Shown here piece after piece: positions 15,409 to 24,042 of a stretch of DNA of 64,000 nt. The first letter of the stretch is position 1, and every line of letters begins with the position of its first letter. The notes under the pieces are model-generated. The model had not been told where the DNA came from. It searched no databases and worked only from the letters and a program-made list of their open reading frames with translations. The position numbers and the translations under genes are program-made. Source of the DNA: JAIQGF01 sp963760215 (GTDB taxonomy: Bacteria; Acidobacteriota; Terriglobia; Terriglobales; Acidobacteriaceae); NCBI GenBank assembly GCA_963760215.1, contig CAVXCJ010000002.1:1054001-1118000 (forward strand), given 5' to 3'.

Positions 15409-16177
15409 ATGGGAAGTTTGAGTCCGACACTGAAAATTCGCGAACAGGCCGCCGCGACGCCCAAGATCGGCGGCGGCGGACAACCGCCGGTCATTCGTTT
15501 CCCCGGCACTGGTGGTGGCGGCGGCGGCGGACGCGACGAGAGCTATCCCGATTTCGGCGACCGCCTGCGCCGCTACCGCCTTGGACTAATGGTCGGCCTG
15601 GTGGCCGTGGTGATGCTGTTCGTCTCCTTCACCAGCGCCTACGTCGTGCGCAAGGGACTGGGTTCGTATGATCCGGCGGCCAACGCCTTCGTCACCGATT
15701 GGAGACCGCTCAGCCTGCCGATGGGCCTGCTGATTCTGAATACCTGCCTGTTGCTGGCCAGCAGCTTCACCATCGAGATGGCGCGCCGCGCGGCCTTCGC
15801 GCAGGCGGCTGTCGCGCCGATTACCGCGATGCCCGGCATCGCCCGTGATGAAGCCGCGCGGCGTTCCGTGGCTGCCGATCACGGTGTTGCTGGGGCTCGG
15901 GTTCCTGGCCGGGCAGTTGATGGCGTGGCATGAATTGGGGCGGCGCGGCTTCTATGTCTCCACCAGCCCCAGCAATTCGTTTTTTTACGTGCTCACCGGC
16001 GTGCACGCCATCCACCTGTTCGGAGGCGTAGTGGCCTTGCTCTACGCGCTGGCGGCGGGGTTCGGCTCGCGTCCGCTGGAACGGCGGTGCATCCTGGTCG
16101 ACGTCACCGCCTGGTACTGGCACTTCATGGCGATTCTGTGGCTGTACATCTTTGCGCTGCTGAAATTCGCGGCGTGA
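15409..16177 (+). CDS. Cytochrome c oxidase subunit III, first copy, frameshifted
   Basis: The N-terminal half (from ATG 15409) gives a glycine-rich leader and helices such as LGLMVGLVAVVMLFVSFTSA. The C-terminal half continues one frame later as VPWLPITVLLGLGFLAGQ and ends WYWHFMAILWLYIFALL, which is subunit III. The shift lies between about 15850 and 15868; removing one T from CGTTCCG would join the halves as RRPWLPI. The combined length is about 255 aa, right for the family. With four similar cases in the window I read this as a sequence error, though a true frameshift cannot be excluded. A second, intact subunit III gene follows. Confidence 0.75.
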
Positions 16178-16193
16178 TCTGAGGGTTGAAAAC

Positions 16194-16820
16194 ATGGCCG
16201 ATGTTGCAGTGGAACAGCACGTAGGGCACACCGAGTTCGAGCCTTCGCTGTTCCAGACCTATTCCAACAAGATCGGGATGTGGTTGTTCATCCTTTCCGA
16301 TTCGCTCACCTTCGGAGCGCTGCTGTTTGCCTACAGCTACGGCCGCATTTCCAATCCCACATGGCCGACGCCGTTTCACAGCGCCAGCATTATCAATGCC
16401 ACCGTCATGACCGGCTTCCTGCTCACCAGTTCCCTCACCATGGTGCTGGCCGTTTCCGCCTCCAGTCACGGTAACCGGAGAGGCGCCATCCGCTGGCTGC
16501 TGGCCACCATGTTCTGCGGCATCATGTTCGTCGTCCTGCACGTCCGTGAGTGGATCGGCCTGATCAACGAAGGTATGACGCCCAGCAAGAATCCCTGGGG
16601 CGCGCCTCAGTTCGGCGGCACCTTTTTCACCCTCACCGGACTGCACATGCTGCACGTCACCATCGGCGTGGTGGTGCTCGGAGTGATGGTGGTGCGCTCC
16701 ATGGGCAAGAAATTTTCTTCCAACGATATCGAGACCAGCGGCTTGTACTGGCACTTCGTTGACTTGGTCTGGATGTTTATCTTCCCGCTGGTCTACCTGA
16801 TGTCCACCAGGATCGTGTAG
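16194..16820 (+). CDS. ctaE: Cytochrome c oxidase subunit III, second copy
   Basis: Stabilises subunit I in the heme-copper oxidase. Starts MADVAVEQH; five to six helices, including IGMWLFILSDSLTFGALLFA, a lipid-binding-type glutamate region (HVREWIGLINEG) and WGAPQFGGTFFTLTGLHMLH near 140. SGLYWHFVDLVWMFIFPLVY closes the protein. Length is 208 aa. It lies 16 bases after the frameshifted copy and eight before the subunit IV gene. Two adjacent subunit III genes occur in several oxidase clusters of soil bacteria; here they are only distantly alike, so not a recent tandem duplication. Confidence 0.92.
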   Translation: MADVAVEQHVGHTEFEPSLFQTYSNKIGMWLFILSDSLTFGALLFAYSYGRISNPTWPTPFHSASIINATVMTGFLLTSSLTMVLAVSASSHGNRRGAIRWLLATMFCGIMFVVLHVREWIGLINEGMTPSKNPWGAPQFGGTFFTLTGLHMLHVTIGVVVLGVMVVRSMGKKFSSNDIETSGLYWHFVDLVWMFIFPLVYLMSTRIV

Positions 16821-16828
16821 GAGACGGC

Positions 16829-17161
16829 ATGAGCACCGACGCAATCACCGGTCATAGGGTAGCGCTGGAGCATCGCGGGCACAGCCACAAGCCGTTTTAC
16901 ATTGTCTGGGGCGTGCTGCTGGCGATCACCGCAGTCGAGGTCTTGCTGGCCTACGAAAGACTGCAGCCGCTGCGGATGTTGTCCTTCCTGCTGGCCCTTT
17001 CCATCGTCAAGGCGGCCCTGATCATTTCCTGGTTCATGCACATGCGCTATGAGGTCACCCGCATGCGGCGCCTGATGATGGCCTCGCTGTGCGTTTGCCT
17101 GGTCCTGATGTGCGTCTTTTTCCCGGACGCATTCCGCATCCTCAACCTGGGAGTGAAGTGA
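16829..17161 (+). CDS. ctaF: Cytochrome c oxidase subunit IV (CyoD/CtaF type)
   Basis: A small assembly or stability subunit of bacterial oxidases. 110 residues with three helices: FYIVWGVLLAITAVEVLLAY, MLSFLLALSIVKAALIISWF and MASLCVCLVLMCVFF. The HMRYE after the second helix is typical. It starts at ATG 16829, nine bases after ctaE, and its TGA overlaps the next ATG by one base, so translation is coupled. Confidence 0.9.
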   Translation: MSTDAITGHRVALEHRGHSHKPFYIVWGVLLAITAVEVLLAYERLQPLRMLSFLLALSIVKAALIISWFMHMRYEVTRMRRLMMASLCVCLVLMCVFFPDAFRILNLGVK

Positions 17162-17421
17162 TGAAATCGCGGTTGTGCCGCCTCGCATTGCTGCTCGCCC
17201 TCGGCGCCGCCCCGGCATTCGGGCAGTGCGCCATGTGCTATACCTCGGCCAAAGGCGCCAGCACCAACGGGCAGGCGGCGATCACCCGCGGCGTGTTCAC
17301 TCTGCTGCTGCCGCCCATCGGGATGATGCTTGGCCTGGTGGGATTTGCCTTCCGCTACAACCGCCACCCGCATGACCAAGACGTCCCCGAATCCGAGCAG
17401 CAGGCGCGCGAGAATTCTTAG
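17161..17421 (+). CDS. Small exported CxxC membrane protein of the oxidase operon
   Basis: An 86-residue protein with a signal peptide (LALLLALGAAPAFG), then QCAMCYTSAKGA, a helix VFTLLLPPIGMMLGLVGFAF and a charged tail. The CAMC motif directly after the cleavage site, in the last gene of a cytochrome oxidase operon, is a recurring but uncharacterised arrangement. It may help copper or heme handling during assembly (inference). The start codon overlaps the ctaF stop. Confidence 0.75.
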   Translation: MKSRLCRLALLLALGAAPAFGQCAMCYTSAKGASTNGQAAITRGVFTLLLPPIGMMLGLVGFAFRYNRHPHDQDVPESEQQARENS

Positions 17422-17552
17422 GTTTGCATCCTGGCTCCGGTTTGAGCGTAAGGCGCGCGGTAGTCTAATATAGAAAGATTCCGCAGCATTCCCCAACCCT
17501 CATGTAGGCCCGCTGGATGGGCCGGGGCGGGTCTAGGCTGCGGCGGTCCCTG

Positions 17553-20500
17553 ATGTCAACTGATAGCATTGTCGTTCGCGGCGCCCGCGTACACAACCTG
17601 AAGAATATCGATTTCGAGATTCCCCACAACTCCATGACGGTGGTGACGGGGGTGTCGGGATCGGGCAAGTCCTCCCTCGCCTTCGACACCATCTATGCCG
17701 AGGGACAGCGCCGCTACGTCGAGTCGCTTTCCTCCTACGCCCGCCAGTTCCTGGAGCGCATCGAGAAGCCGGATGTTGACCTGATTGACGGCATCGCGCC
17801 CGCCGTCGCCATCCGGCAGAAGAACACCACTCGCAATCCGCGTTCTACCGTCGCCACCGCCACCGAGATCTACGATTACCTGCGCCTGTTGTTCGCGCGC
17901 GTCGGCCGCACTTACTGCCTGCAGTGCGAAGCCGAGGTCAAGAAAGACACGGTAGACGAGGTCGCCGGCCGCGTGTTGTCACTGCCCGAGGGCACGCGCC
18001 TGAGCGTGCTCTTCCCTTTGCAGCCGCCGACGGGGCGCGTGATTCCCCAGGAAGCGAAGTCGCGCGCCCGCAAGAAGCCGCTTCCGGCGGCGCAAAAGCT
18101 GGACGAGTCGGATCTGCTCAAGGCCACGCTGTTCGAATTGCGCAAGAAGGGCTTCAACCGGCTTTATCAGCGTGGGCAGGTCTTCGAGTTCTCCACCCCG
18201 GAATCCCTCCTGGACATCAACTTTTCCGAGCCTGTTTTTATCCTGATGGACCGCATCGTGGTCGCTCCCGACCAGCGCACCCGCATCGTGGACGCGATCG
18301 AGATCTGCTATCGAGAGGCCGGCGAAGTGATCTTCGAAACCGCGGCAAGCGATGGCCAAGTGCCGCAGCATCTGCGGTTTGCGAACCGTTTTGAATGTAA
18401 AAGTTGCGGTGTGCGCTACGAGGAGCCCGAGCCCCGCCTGTTTTCCTTCAACAATCCCTACGGCGCCTGCCCCCGCTGCCAGGGCTTCGGCAACACCATT
18501 GATTTCGACCTTGACCTGGTGATCCCGGACAAGAGCCTGTCGCTCGCCGATGGCGCGATCGAACCCTGGACCAAGCCCAAGTACCGCCCGCTGTGGAACG
18601 ACCTCAAGCGCTACGCAAAGTCCGCAGGGATTCCTCTCGATGTTCCCTGGAATCAGCTTTCGCAGGAGCACCAGCAGATCGTGATCGGAGGCGACGGCAA
18701 GTTCTGGGGCGTGCGCGGCTTCTTCGCCCACCTGGAGCGCAAGAAATACAAGCTGCACGTCCGCGTCTTCCTCAGCCGCTATCGCGGGTACTCCGTCTGC
18801 TCCATCTGCGGCGGCGCGCGCCTGCGCCAGGAGGCGCGGCACGTCAAGATCAGCGGCAAGGACATCTGCCAGGTCTGCGCCATGACCGTGGAGCGGGCGG
18901 TGCAGTTCTTTTCCAACCTGGACCTCAGCCCGCAGCAGGCAGCGGTGGCCGGCAAGATCCTGGAAGAAATCCGCGAGCGCCTGCGCTTCATGTACGACGT
19001 CGGCCTGGAGTACCTCACGCTCGACCGCCTCTCCTCCACGCTTTCCGGCGGCGAGGCGCAGCGCATTCAATTAGCCACCTCGCTGGGCTCAAGGCTGGTG
19101 GGGACACTGTACGTGCTCGACGAGCCTTCCATCGGCCTGCACAGCCGCGACACCACTCGGCTGATCAAAATCCTGCACGACTTGCGCGACCTGGGAAACA
19201 CCATCCTGGTGGTGGAGCACGATCCCGAGATCATGCGCGCCGCCGATCGCATTCTCGACCTCGGCCCCGGCGCCGGCGAGAATGGCGGGCGGGTCATCGC
19301 CACCGGCACCTATGACGAAATCCGCCGCGCGCCGGCCTCCCTCACCGGCCGCTATCTCAGCCAGGACCTGCGCATCCAAATCCCGCAGCAGCGCCGCAAG
19401 CCCGGCATTCAAAAGCTGCAAGTGCTGGGCGCCAGCGCCCACAACCTCAAGAACATCGATGTCACCATTCCTCTGGGAATGATCGTCGCCATCACCGGCG
19501 TATCCGGCTCCGGCAAGTCCACCCTGGTGCACGATGTCCTGTACCACGCGCTGGGTTCATCGCTGAAACAGACGAGCGGCAGCGTGCCGCCGCCCGTGAA
19601 CGGATACGCCGCGCTGCGCGGCGCGCAATTCGTGGATGACGTCATCCTGGTGGACCAGTCCCCGATCGGCCGCACCCCACGCTCCAATCCGGTCACTTAC
19701 ATCAAGGCCTTCGACGGCATCCGCGAACTGATGGCTTCCCTGCCCGAGTCACAGAAACGCGGTTTCACCGCCGGGCACTTCTCCTTCAACATCCCCGGCG
19801 GCCGCTGCGACACCTGCCAGGGCGACGGCACGGTCACCGTCGAAATGCAGTTCCTCGCCGACGTCGAATTGATCTGCGAGGAATGCAAGGGAACGCGCTT
19901 CAAGCCGGAAGTGCTCGACGTCCGGTATCGCGTCCGGAACATCCACGAAATCCTCAACCTCACCGTGCGCGAGGCGCTGCAGTTTTTCCGCGAGGTCCCG
20001 AAGATTACCGACAAATTGCGGGTTCTCGATGAGGTGGGGCTGGGCTATTTGCGCCTGGGACAGTCGGCGACCACGCTCTCCGGCGGCGAGGCGCAGCGCA
20101 TCAAGCTGGCGGCGCATTTGCAGCCGCGCGCCCGCGAGTACGCGCGCCAGCAGGACCCGGAGGAGCGCCGCCGGCGTCCCCGCGTGCTCTACATCTTCGA
20201 CGAGCCCACCACCGGACTGCACTTCGACGACGTCAGCAAGCTGCTGGCCGCCTTCCGCCGCCTGATCGATGCCGGCGGCTCCATCCTGGTCATCGAGCAC
20301 AATCTCGAGGTCATCAAGGTGGCCGACTGGGTCATTGATCTCGGCCCCGAGGGCGGCGACCGCGGCGGGCACGTCGTGGCCGTGGGTCCTCCCGAGGCCA
20401 TCGCGCGCCACGCCAAGTCATACACCGGAAAATGGTTGGCGCGCATCTTACCTGCGGCCACCCCATCGCACGCAACGACGGCGCGCGCTGCGGACCCCGG

Positions 20501-20588
20501 GAACGGCAACTCTCGATCTGAATCGCCAGCCCGTGAGCCTGCGGTCTCGGTTCGCCGGCGCGGCACAGGAACGAATGGCGGCCAATAG
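17553..20588 (+). CDS. uvrA: Excinuclease ABC subunit A
   Basis: Damage-recognition ATPase of nucleotide excision repair. Two ABC halves: Walker A GVSGSGKSSLAFDT near 33 and GVSGSGKSTLVHDV near 648, with signatures LSGGEAQRI near 496 and 842. Zinc modules are CKSCGVRY...CPRCQGFG (about 281-312) and CDTCQGDG...CEECKG (about 751-780). At 1011 aa it exceeds the usual 940; the extra length is a C-terminal tail rich in Ala, Arg and Ser after residue 960, which looks disordered. ATG 17553 is used because the conserved N-terminus begins there. The last 14 bases overlap the next gene. Confidence 0.95.
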   Translation: MSTDSIVVRGARVHNLKNIDFEIPHNSMTVVTGVSGSGKSSLAFDTIYAEGQRRYVESLSSYARQFLERIEKPDVDLIDGIAPAVAIRQKNTTRNPRSTVATATEIYDYLRLLFARVGRTYCLQCEAEVKKDTVDEVAGRVLSLPEGTRLSVLFPLQPPTGRVIPQEAKSRARKKPLPAAQKLDESDLLKATLFELRKKGFNRLYQRGQVFEFSTPESLLDINFSEPVFILMDRIVVAPDQRTRIVDAIEICYREAGEVIFETAASDGQVPQHLRFANRFECKSCGVRYEEPEPRLFSFNNPYGACPRCQGFGNTIDFDLDLVIPDKSLSLADGAIEPWTKPKYRPLWNDLKRYAKSAGIPLDVPWNQLSQEHQQIVIGGDGKFWGVRGFFAHLERKKYKLHVRVFLSRYRGYSVCSICGGARLRQEARHVKISGKDICQVCAMTVERAVQFFSNLDLSPQQAAVAGKILEEIRERLRFMYDVGLEYLTLDRLSSTLSGGEAQRIQLATSLGSRLVGTLYVLDEPSIGLHSRDTTRLIKILHDLRDLGNTILVVEHDPEIMRAADRILDLGPGAGENGGRVIATGTYDEIRRAPASLTGRYLSQDLRIQIPQQRRKPGIQKLQVLGASAHNLKNIDVTIPLGMIVAITGVSGSGKSTLVHDVLYHALGSSLKQTSGSVPPPVNGYAALRGAQFVDDVILVDQSPIGRTPRSNPVTYIKAFDGIRELMASLPESQKRGFTAGHFSFNIPGGRCDTCQGDGTVTVEMQFLADVELICEECKGTRFKPEVLDVRYRVRNIHEILNLTVREALQFFREVPKITDKLRVLDEVGLGYLRLGQSATTLSGGEAQRIKLAAHLQPRAREYARQQDPEERRRRPRVLYIFDEPTTGLHFDDVSKLLAAFRRLIDAGGSILVIEHNLEVIKVADWVIDLGPEGGDRGGHVVAVGPPEAIARHAKSYTGKWLARILPAATPSHATTARAADPGNGNSRSESPAREPAVSVRRRGTGTNGGQ

Positions 20589-21882
20589 AGGCAAGCTGAT
20601 CCTGCTGCTCGGTTTGGCCTGCGTGGGCAGCATCATCGCGCAGGAGTCCAAGCCCACCGTGCGCCATCACCGCGTGCCGGTCGAGGGCGCCTCCGCTGAC
20701 ATCGCGCGCGGCGAGGCCGCCATCGACAGCAAGGACTATGTCGCCGCGGAACAGGCACTCAACCAGGCCGTCAAGCTGGAACCCAAGAACTACCGCGCCT
20801 GGTTCGATCTTGGTTTCGTCTACACCGCCCTGAATCGCGATCCCGACGCGATTGCGGCGTATCGCAATTCCGTCGCCGCCGACCCCACGGTCTTCGAATC
20901 GAATCTGAACCTCGGCCTGATGCTGGCGCGAATCAACGATCCTGATGCGGCCAGGTACCTCCGCGCCGCAACCCAGCTCAAACCGACAGCCAAGCCCGAA
21001 GAAGGCCTCTACCGCGCCTGGATATCGCTCGGCCACGTGCTGGAGCCGACCGATCCGAAGGAGGCGGTCGCGGCTTTGCGCAAAGCCTCCGAACTCAAGC
21101 CGAATATCGCCGAGCCCCATTACTTAGCTGCAGCCGTAGCCGAGAAATCGAATGACCTCGTGACCGCCGAGCAGGAGTACAAGGCCGCCGCCGAGCGCGA
21201 TCCCAAGTCCGTCGAAGCCGTTGCCGGGCTGGCCAACATTTACCTGCAAACCAAGCGCCTGCCCGAGGCGGAGTCGGCGCTCCGCAAGTATCTCGCGCTC
21301 GATCCGGAGAACGCCAAGGCACACCTGCAACTGGGACGCGTGCTGGCGGCGCAGAAGAAGAACGAAGATGCGCAGTCAGAATTTGAGACTGCCTTGCGCT
21401 TTTCGCCCAGCGACGCGGCAGCCAAGCGCGAGCTGGCCTTGCTGTATGTGGACAACAAGCAGTTCGCCAAGGCAGAGCCGCTGTTCCGTGAAGCGTTGCA
21501 GAAGGATCCGCGCGACGCCGAACTGCACCACCGCCTCGGCACCGTACTGATCGAGCAGCACAAGTTCTCCGAAGCCCAGGACGAGTTGCTGCGCGCGGTC
21601 AATCTCAAGCCGGACTACGGCATTGCCTATGGCGATCTCGCCTTTGCCGCGTCGGAAAACAAGAATTATCCGCTCGCTCTGAAGGCGCTGGACGCGCGCG
21701 CTAAATTTCTGCCGGAGATTCCTGCGACCCTGTTTCTGCGCGCTACCGCCTACGATCATCTGGGAGCGCGCAAAGAGGCGGCTGCCAGCTATCATCAGTT
21801 CCTGGCGGCTGCGAACGGACAGTTTCCCGACCAGGAATGGCAGGCGCGGCACCGGCTGATTGCCATCGAGCCCAAGAAATAG
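20575..21882 (+). CDS. Secreted tetratricopeptide-repeat protein
   Basis: A 435-residue protein with a signal peptide (LILLLGLACVGSIIA) and at least nine TPR units, for example AEQALNQAVKLEPKNYRAWF near 48 and AESALRKYLALDPENAKAHL near 230. TPR domains bind protein partners; this one is probably periplasmic. ATG 20575 has AGGA four bases upstream and overlaps the end of uvrA. The two following genes also encode small exported helical proteins with tiny gaps, so the three probably act together. Partner unknown. Confidence 0.85.
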   Translation: MAANRGKLILLLGLACVGSIIAQESKPTVRHHRVPVEGASADIARGEAAIDSKDYVAAEQALNQAVKLEPKNYRAWFDLGFVYTALNRDPDAIAAYRNSVAADPTVFESNLNLGLMLARINDPDAARYLRAATQLKPTAKPEEGLYRAWISLGHVLEPTDPKEAVAALRKASELKPNIAEPHYLAAAVAEKSNDLVTAEQEYKAAAERDPKSVEAVAGLANIYLQTKRLPEAESALRKYLALDPENAKAHLQLGRVLAAQKKNEDAQSEFETALRFSPSDAAAKRELALLYVDNKQFAKAEPLFREALQKDPRDAELHHRLGTVLIEQHKFSEAQDELLRAVNLKPDYGIAYGDLAFAASENKNYPLALKALDARAKFLPEIPATLFLRATAYDHLGARKEAAASYHQFLAAANGQFPDQEWQARHRLIAIEPKK

Positions 21883-21884
21883 CG

Positions 21885-22313
21885 ATGAAGAAGCTCTTGA
21901 TCATCGTCGTCGTGCTGCTCTCGGCTTTGGCATGGGCCTCCGACCAGCAGGAGTCCATTGAATCGCTGAAGGCGCGCGCCGACCAGGCCCGACCCAAGGA
22001 CCAGGTCGAGCTGTTCACCCGCATTGCCGAGCGGCAGCTCGATTCCCTCGATAAGGCGTATAACGGCGGTACCGTGCGCGAGGCACAGGCGGCGCTGGCC
22101 GACGTTGTCACCTACGGCGTCAAGGCCGCAAAAGTCTCCAGCGAAACCGGCAAGCGGATGAAGCAAACGGAAATCGCCATGCGCAAAATCTCCGGCCGCC
22201 TGGAAGCCATCCGCAAAACCCTCGAAGTCGACGACCGGCCGCCGCTGGCCGACGCCGTTCAAAAACTCGAGACGGCGCGCAGCGAACTGCTCAACAGCAT
22301 GTTCCGGAAGTGA
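21885..22313 (+). CDS. Exported helical protein, unknown function
   Basis: A 142-residue protein with a clear signal peptide (LLIIVVVLLSALAWA, cleavage near 19). The remainder is almost wholly helical and charged (SIESLKARADQARPKDQVEL, later MRKISGRLEAIRKTLEV), suggesting a coiled-coil periplasmic factor. No family is recognised. It begins two bases after the TPR gene stop and is followed after three bases by another exported helical protein. Confidence 0.75.
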   Translation: MKKLLIIVVVLLSALAWASDQQESIESLKARADQARPKDQVELFTRIAERQLDSLDKAYNGGTVREAQAALADVVTYGVKAAKVSSETGKRMKQTEIAMRKISGRLEAIRKTLEVDDRPPLADAVQKLETARSELLNSMFRK

Positions 22314-22316
22314 GCC

Positions 22317-22865
22317 ATGCGACTACGAAACGTGATTCTCGCCCTGCTCTTTTTTTCGGCGATCCCTCTGGCGGCCCAGCTTGGAGGTCGCGAGCCGCTC
22401 AATGAAAAGGAAATCGACCAACTACGCGAGGTGGCCCAGGAGCCGGACAGGCGCCTCAAGCTGATGGTCGAATTCGCGCGCGCCCGGCTGGCCGCCATTG
22501 ACCACCTTCGCGGCGAGGCGCGCCTTGCCGCCGGTCGCGGACCCCAGGTCCATGACCTGCTGGAAGACTTCACCAAGCTGGTGGACGAGATGGGCGACAA
22601 TATTGACGACTACGCCGCGCGCAAGGCCGATCTCCGCAAGGCGCTGAAGACGGTCATCGAGGGCGATACCGAGTTCCAGCTCAAGCTGCGCACGCTCAAG
22701 GAACAAGGGCCCGGCGCGGGCGCCAAGGCGGGCAGCGAGACCGGCGACTACACCTTCGCCCTGCAGAACGCGGCCGAGGCGGTCAATCTGAGCCTGGATG
22801 ATTCGCGCAAGCTCCTGGCGGAGCAGGAAATTACGTTCAAAGAGGAAAAGAAGAAGAAAAAATAG
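22317..22865 (+). CDS. Exported helical protein with lysine-rich tail
   Basis: A 182-residue product: signal peptide (VILALLFFSAIPLAAQ), then helical segments (LNEKEIDQLREVAQEPDRRL, VHDLLEDFTKLVDEMGDNID), and a C-terminus of repeated lysines (EEKKKKK). Unknown function; last gene of the uvrA-TPR group. A word repeat with inverted arms starts immediately after the stop and probably marks the transcript end. Confidence 0.72.
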   Translation: MRLRNVILALLFFSAIPLAAQLGGREPLNEKEIDQLREVAQEPDRRLKLMVEFARARLAAIDHLRGEARLAAGRGPQVHDLLEDFTKLVDEMGDNIDDYAARKADLRKALKTVIEGDTEFQLKLRTLKEQGPGAGAKAGSETGDYTFALQNAAEAVNLSLDDSRKLLAEQEITFKEEKKKKK

Positions 22866-22946
22866 TAGCGAGTACTGAGTACCTAGTACCGAGCAAGACA
22901 GGCCGTGATTTCGAAGTACGCGTCTAGGTACTCGGTACTCAGTACT
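22866..22946. repeat. Word-repeat hairpin (AGTACTG/AGTACC type)
   Basis: Left arm 22870-22893 reads GAGTACTGAGTACCTAGTAC then CGAG. Right arm 22924-22946 reads CTAGGTACTCGGTACTCAGT then ACT. Each arm is a 7-8 bp word repeated three times, and the arms are inverted copies. It starts right after a stop codon and ends eight bases before the next start. Confidence 0.75.
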
Positions 22947-22954
22947 TTGATCCC

Positions 22955-23641
22955 ATGCACCCCCGGCTAATCCGCATTCTCCAAAGTGCCTATCGCGACC
23001 TGCGCCCGCGCGCGCCCATGCCCGAGTTCCGCGCCGAGTTCTTCCCATTCGCCAACATCAACAACACCATCCGCCTGCGCGAGGGCGTGGTGAAGGTGCG
23101 CGTGTCGGACCTGCTGGAAGGCGCGCCCGACGACGTGCTCTACGCCATCGCGCACATCCTCATCGCCAAGCTGTACCGCAAGCCGATTGATCCCGCGCTG
23201 GCGCGCCGTTACCGGCAGCACTGCGGGCGGCGCGACCTCAATGCCAAGGCCCACCTGGTGCGGCAGGTGCGCGGGCGCAAGCGCATCGCCAGCGCGCGCG
23301 GGCGTGTTTACGACCTGGAAGCCATCTTCGAGGAACTCAACATGCGCTTCTTCTACGGGCTGCTCGCGCGCCCGCAAATGACCTGGAGCCGCGATCACGC
23401 CCGCAACGCGCTCGGGCATTACGACCCGGCGCACAACGCCATCGTCGTCAGCCGCGTCTTCGACCGCCCGCAGGTGCCGCGCTACGCCGTCGAGTACATC
23501 GTCTACCACGAGATGCTTCACCTCAAGCACCCGGTCCGGCTGCGCGGCAGCCGCCGCTGCGTCCATCCGCCCCAGTTCCAGGCCGACGAAAAGCTCTTTC
23601 CCGAGCTTGAGGAGGCAAAGCGTTATCTGAAAACCTTGTGA
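22955..23641 (+). CDS. Predicted zinc metallopeptidase (SprT/YgjP-like)
   Basis: A 228-residue cytosolic protein with the gluzincin motif VYHEMLHLKHP (HExxH) near residue 187. FYGLLARPQMTWSRDHARNA and the N-terminal PFANINNTIRLREGVVKVRV match SprT-like/DUF45 proteins, which bind zinc and act on protein-DNA links or unknown substrates. Arg-rich throughout. ATG 22955 follows the word-repeat hairpin with no clear ribosome site. Monocistronic. Confidence 0.8.
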   Translation: MHPRLIRILQSAYRDLRPRAPMPEFRAEFFPFANINNTIRLREGVVKVRVSDLLEGAPDDVLYAIAHILIAKLYRKPIDPALARRYRQHCGRRDLNAKAHLVRQVRGRKRIASARGRVYDLEAIFEELNMRFFYGLLARPQMTWSRDHARNALGHYDPAHNAIVVSRVFDRPQVPRYAVEYIVYHEMLHLKHPVRLRGSRRCVHPPQFQADEKLFPELEEAKRYLKTL

Positions 23642-23720
23642 GTAGCTCTCCGGCCGCGGGTGGAAACGACGATCGCGAGCCGCCCGGGGACGGAGTAACG
23701 CGAGGCGCGACAGCGGGGTT

Positions 23721-23855
23721 CTAGAACTGGTTTCAAAAGTCGTTTTTGGGAAGGGCACGGCTTCAGCCGTGCCGCCGAGCCCGCAAGAATACTGGGCTTT
23801 AGCCCCTGAGGGATTAACCTCCGACGCCCTGACCGACTTTTGAAACCAGCTTTAG
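23721..23855. repeat. MITE-like element M2, complete
   Basis: A 135-bp unit with terminal inverted repeats CTAGAACTGGTTTCAAAAGT (23721 on) and its complement ending at 23855, 20 of 22 positions matching. Inside are hairpins GCACGGCTTCAGCCGTGC and GGGCTTTAGCCCCTGAGGG. No open frame, so it would be moved by an enzyme encoded elsewhere. Confidence 0.75.
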
Positions 23856-23923
23856 CTGCTTCTGACTTCTCACTTCTGACTTCTTACTTCCCTTTTCTCC
23901 CCGCTCAGGGTGCGGTTTTCCCC

Positions 23924-23939
23924 TGTGACTGATGTCACA
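23924..23939. promoter_or_regulatory. CRP/FNR-like site, perfect TGTGA-N6-TCACA
   Basis: TGTGACTGATGTCACA matches the CRP consensus at all ten conserved positions. It is 104 bases before the ftr1 start codon and upstream of the Fur-like box, a position suitable for activation. Confidence 0.55.
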
Positions 23940-23997
23940 TGCAACTGTGAGCGTTCGCGTTGACCCTGGTGCGGTGCAGGACTATCATTTTCCTAGT

Positions 23998-24012
23998 TGA
24001 AAATGAATTTCA
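23998..24012. promoter_or_regulatory. Fur-like box upstream of the iron operon
   Basis: TGAAAAT-G-AATTTCA fits the 7-1-7 Fur pattern (TGATAATNATTATCA) with a near-perfect dyad, and AATTTCATC follows. It is 31 bases before the ftr1 ATG, where bound repressor would block transcription when iron is plentiful. A DtxR-type regulator is an alternative, given the DtxR-like domain encoded in the same operon. Confidence 0.6.
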
Positions 24013-24042
24013 ATTTCATCTGTCCCCGGGCGGTCCTTTTCC

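Larger units (their letters stand above)
23642..24042. other. 401-bp regulatory gap before the iron operon
   Basis: Holds a full MITE-like element (23721-23855), a one-arm CTTCTGA word repeat (23857-23893), a CRP-like palindrome (23924-23939) and a Fur-like box (23998-24012). No coding sequence is visible. The order suggests a promoter under oxygen or cAMP-type and iron control. Confidence 0.6.

Noticed and set aside
13575..15509. A 644-residue minus-strand frame across ctaD
   Set aside because: Composition is Arg/His/Gln rich with no domain, and it lies exactly opposite subunit I.
15409..16177. Programmed +1 frameshifting in cox3
   Set aside because: No known slippery pattern or stimulator is visible, and four unrelated genes show the same one-base homopolymer excess, which points to sequence error.
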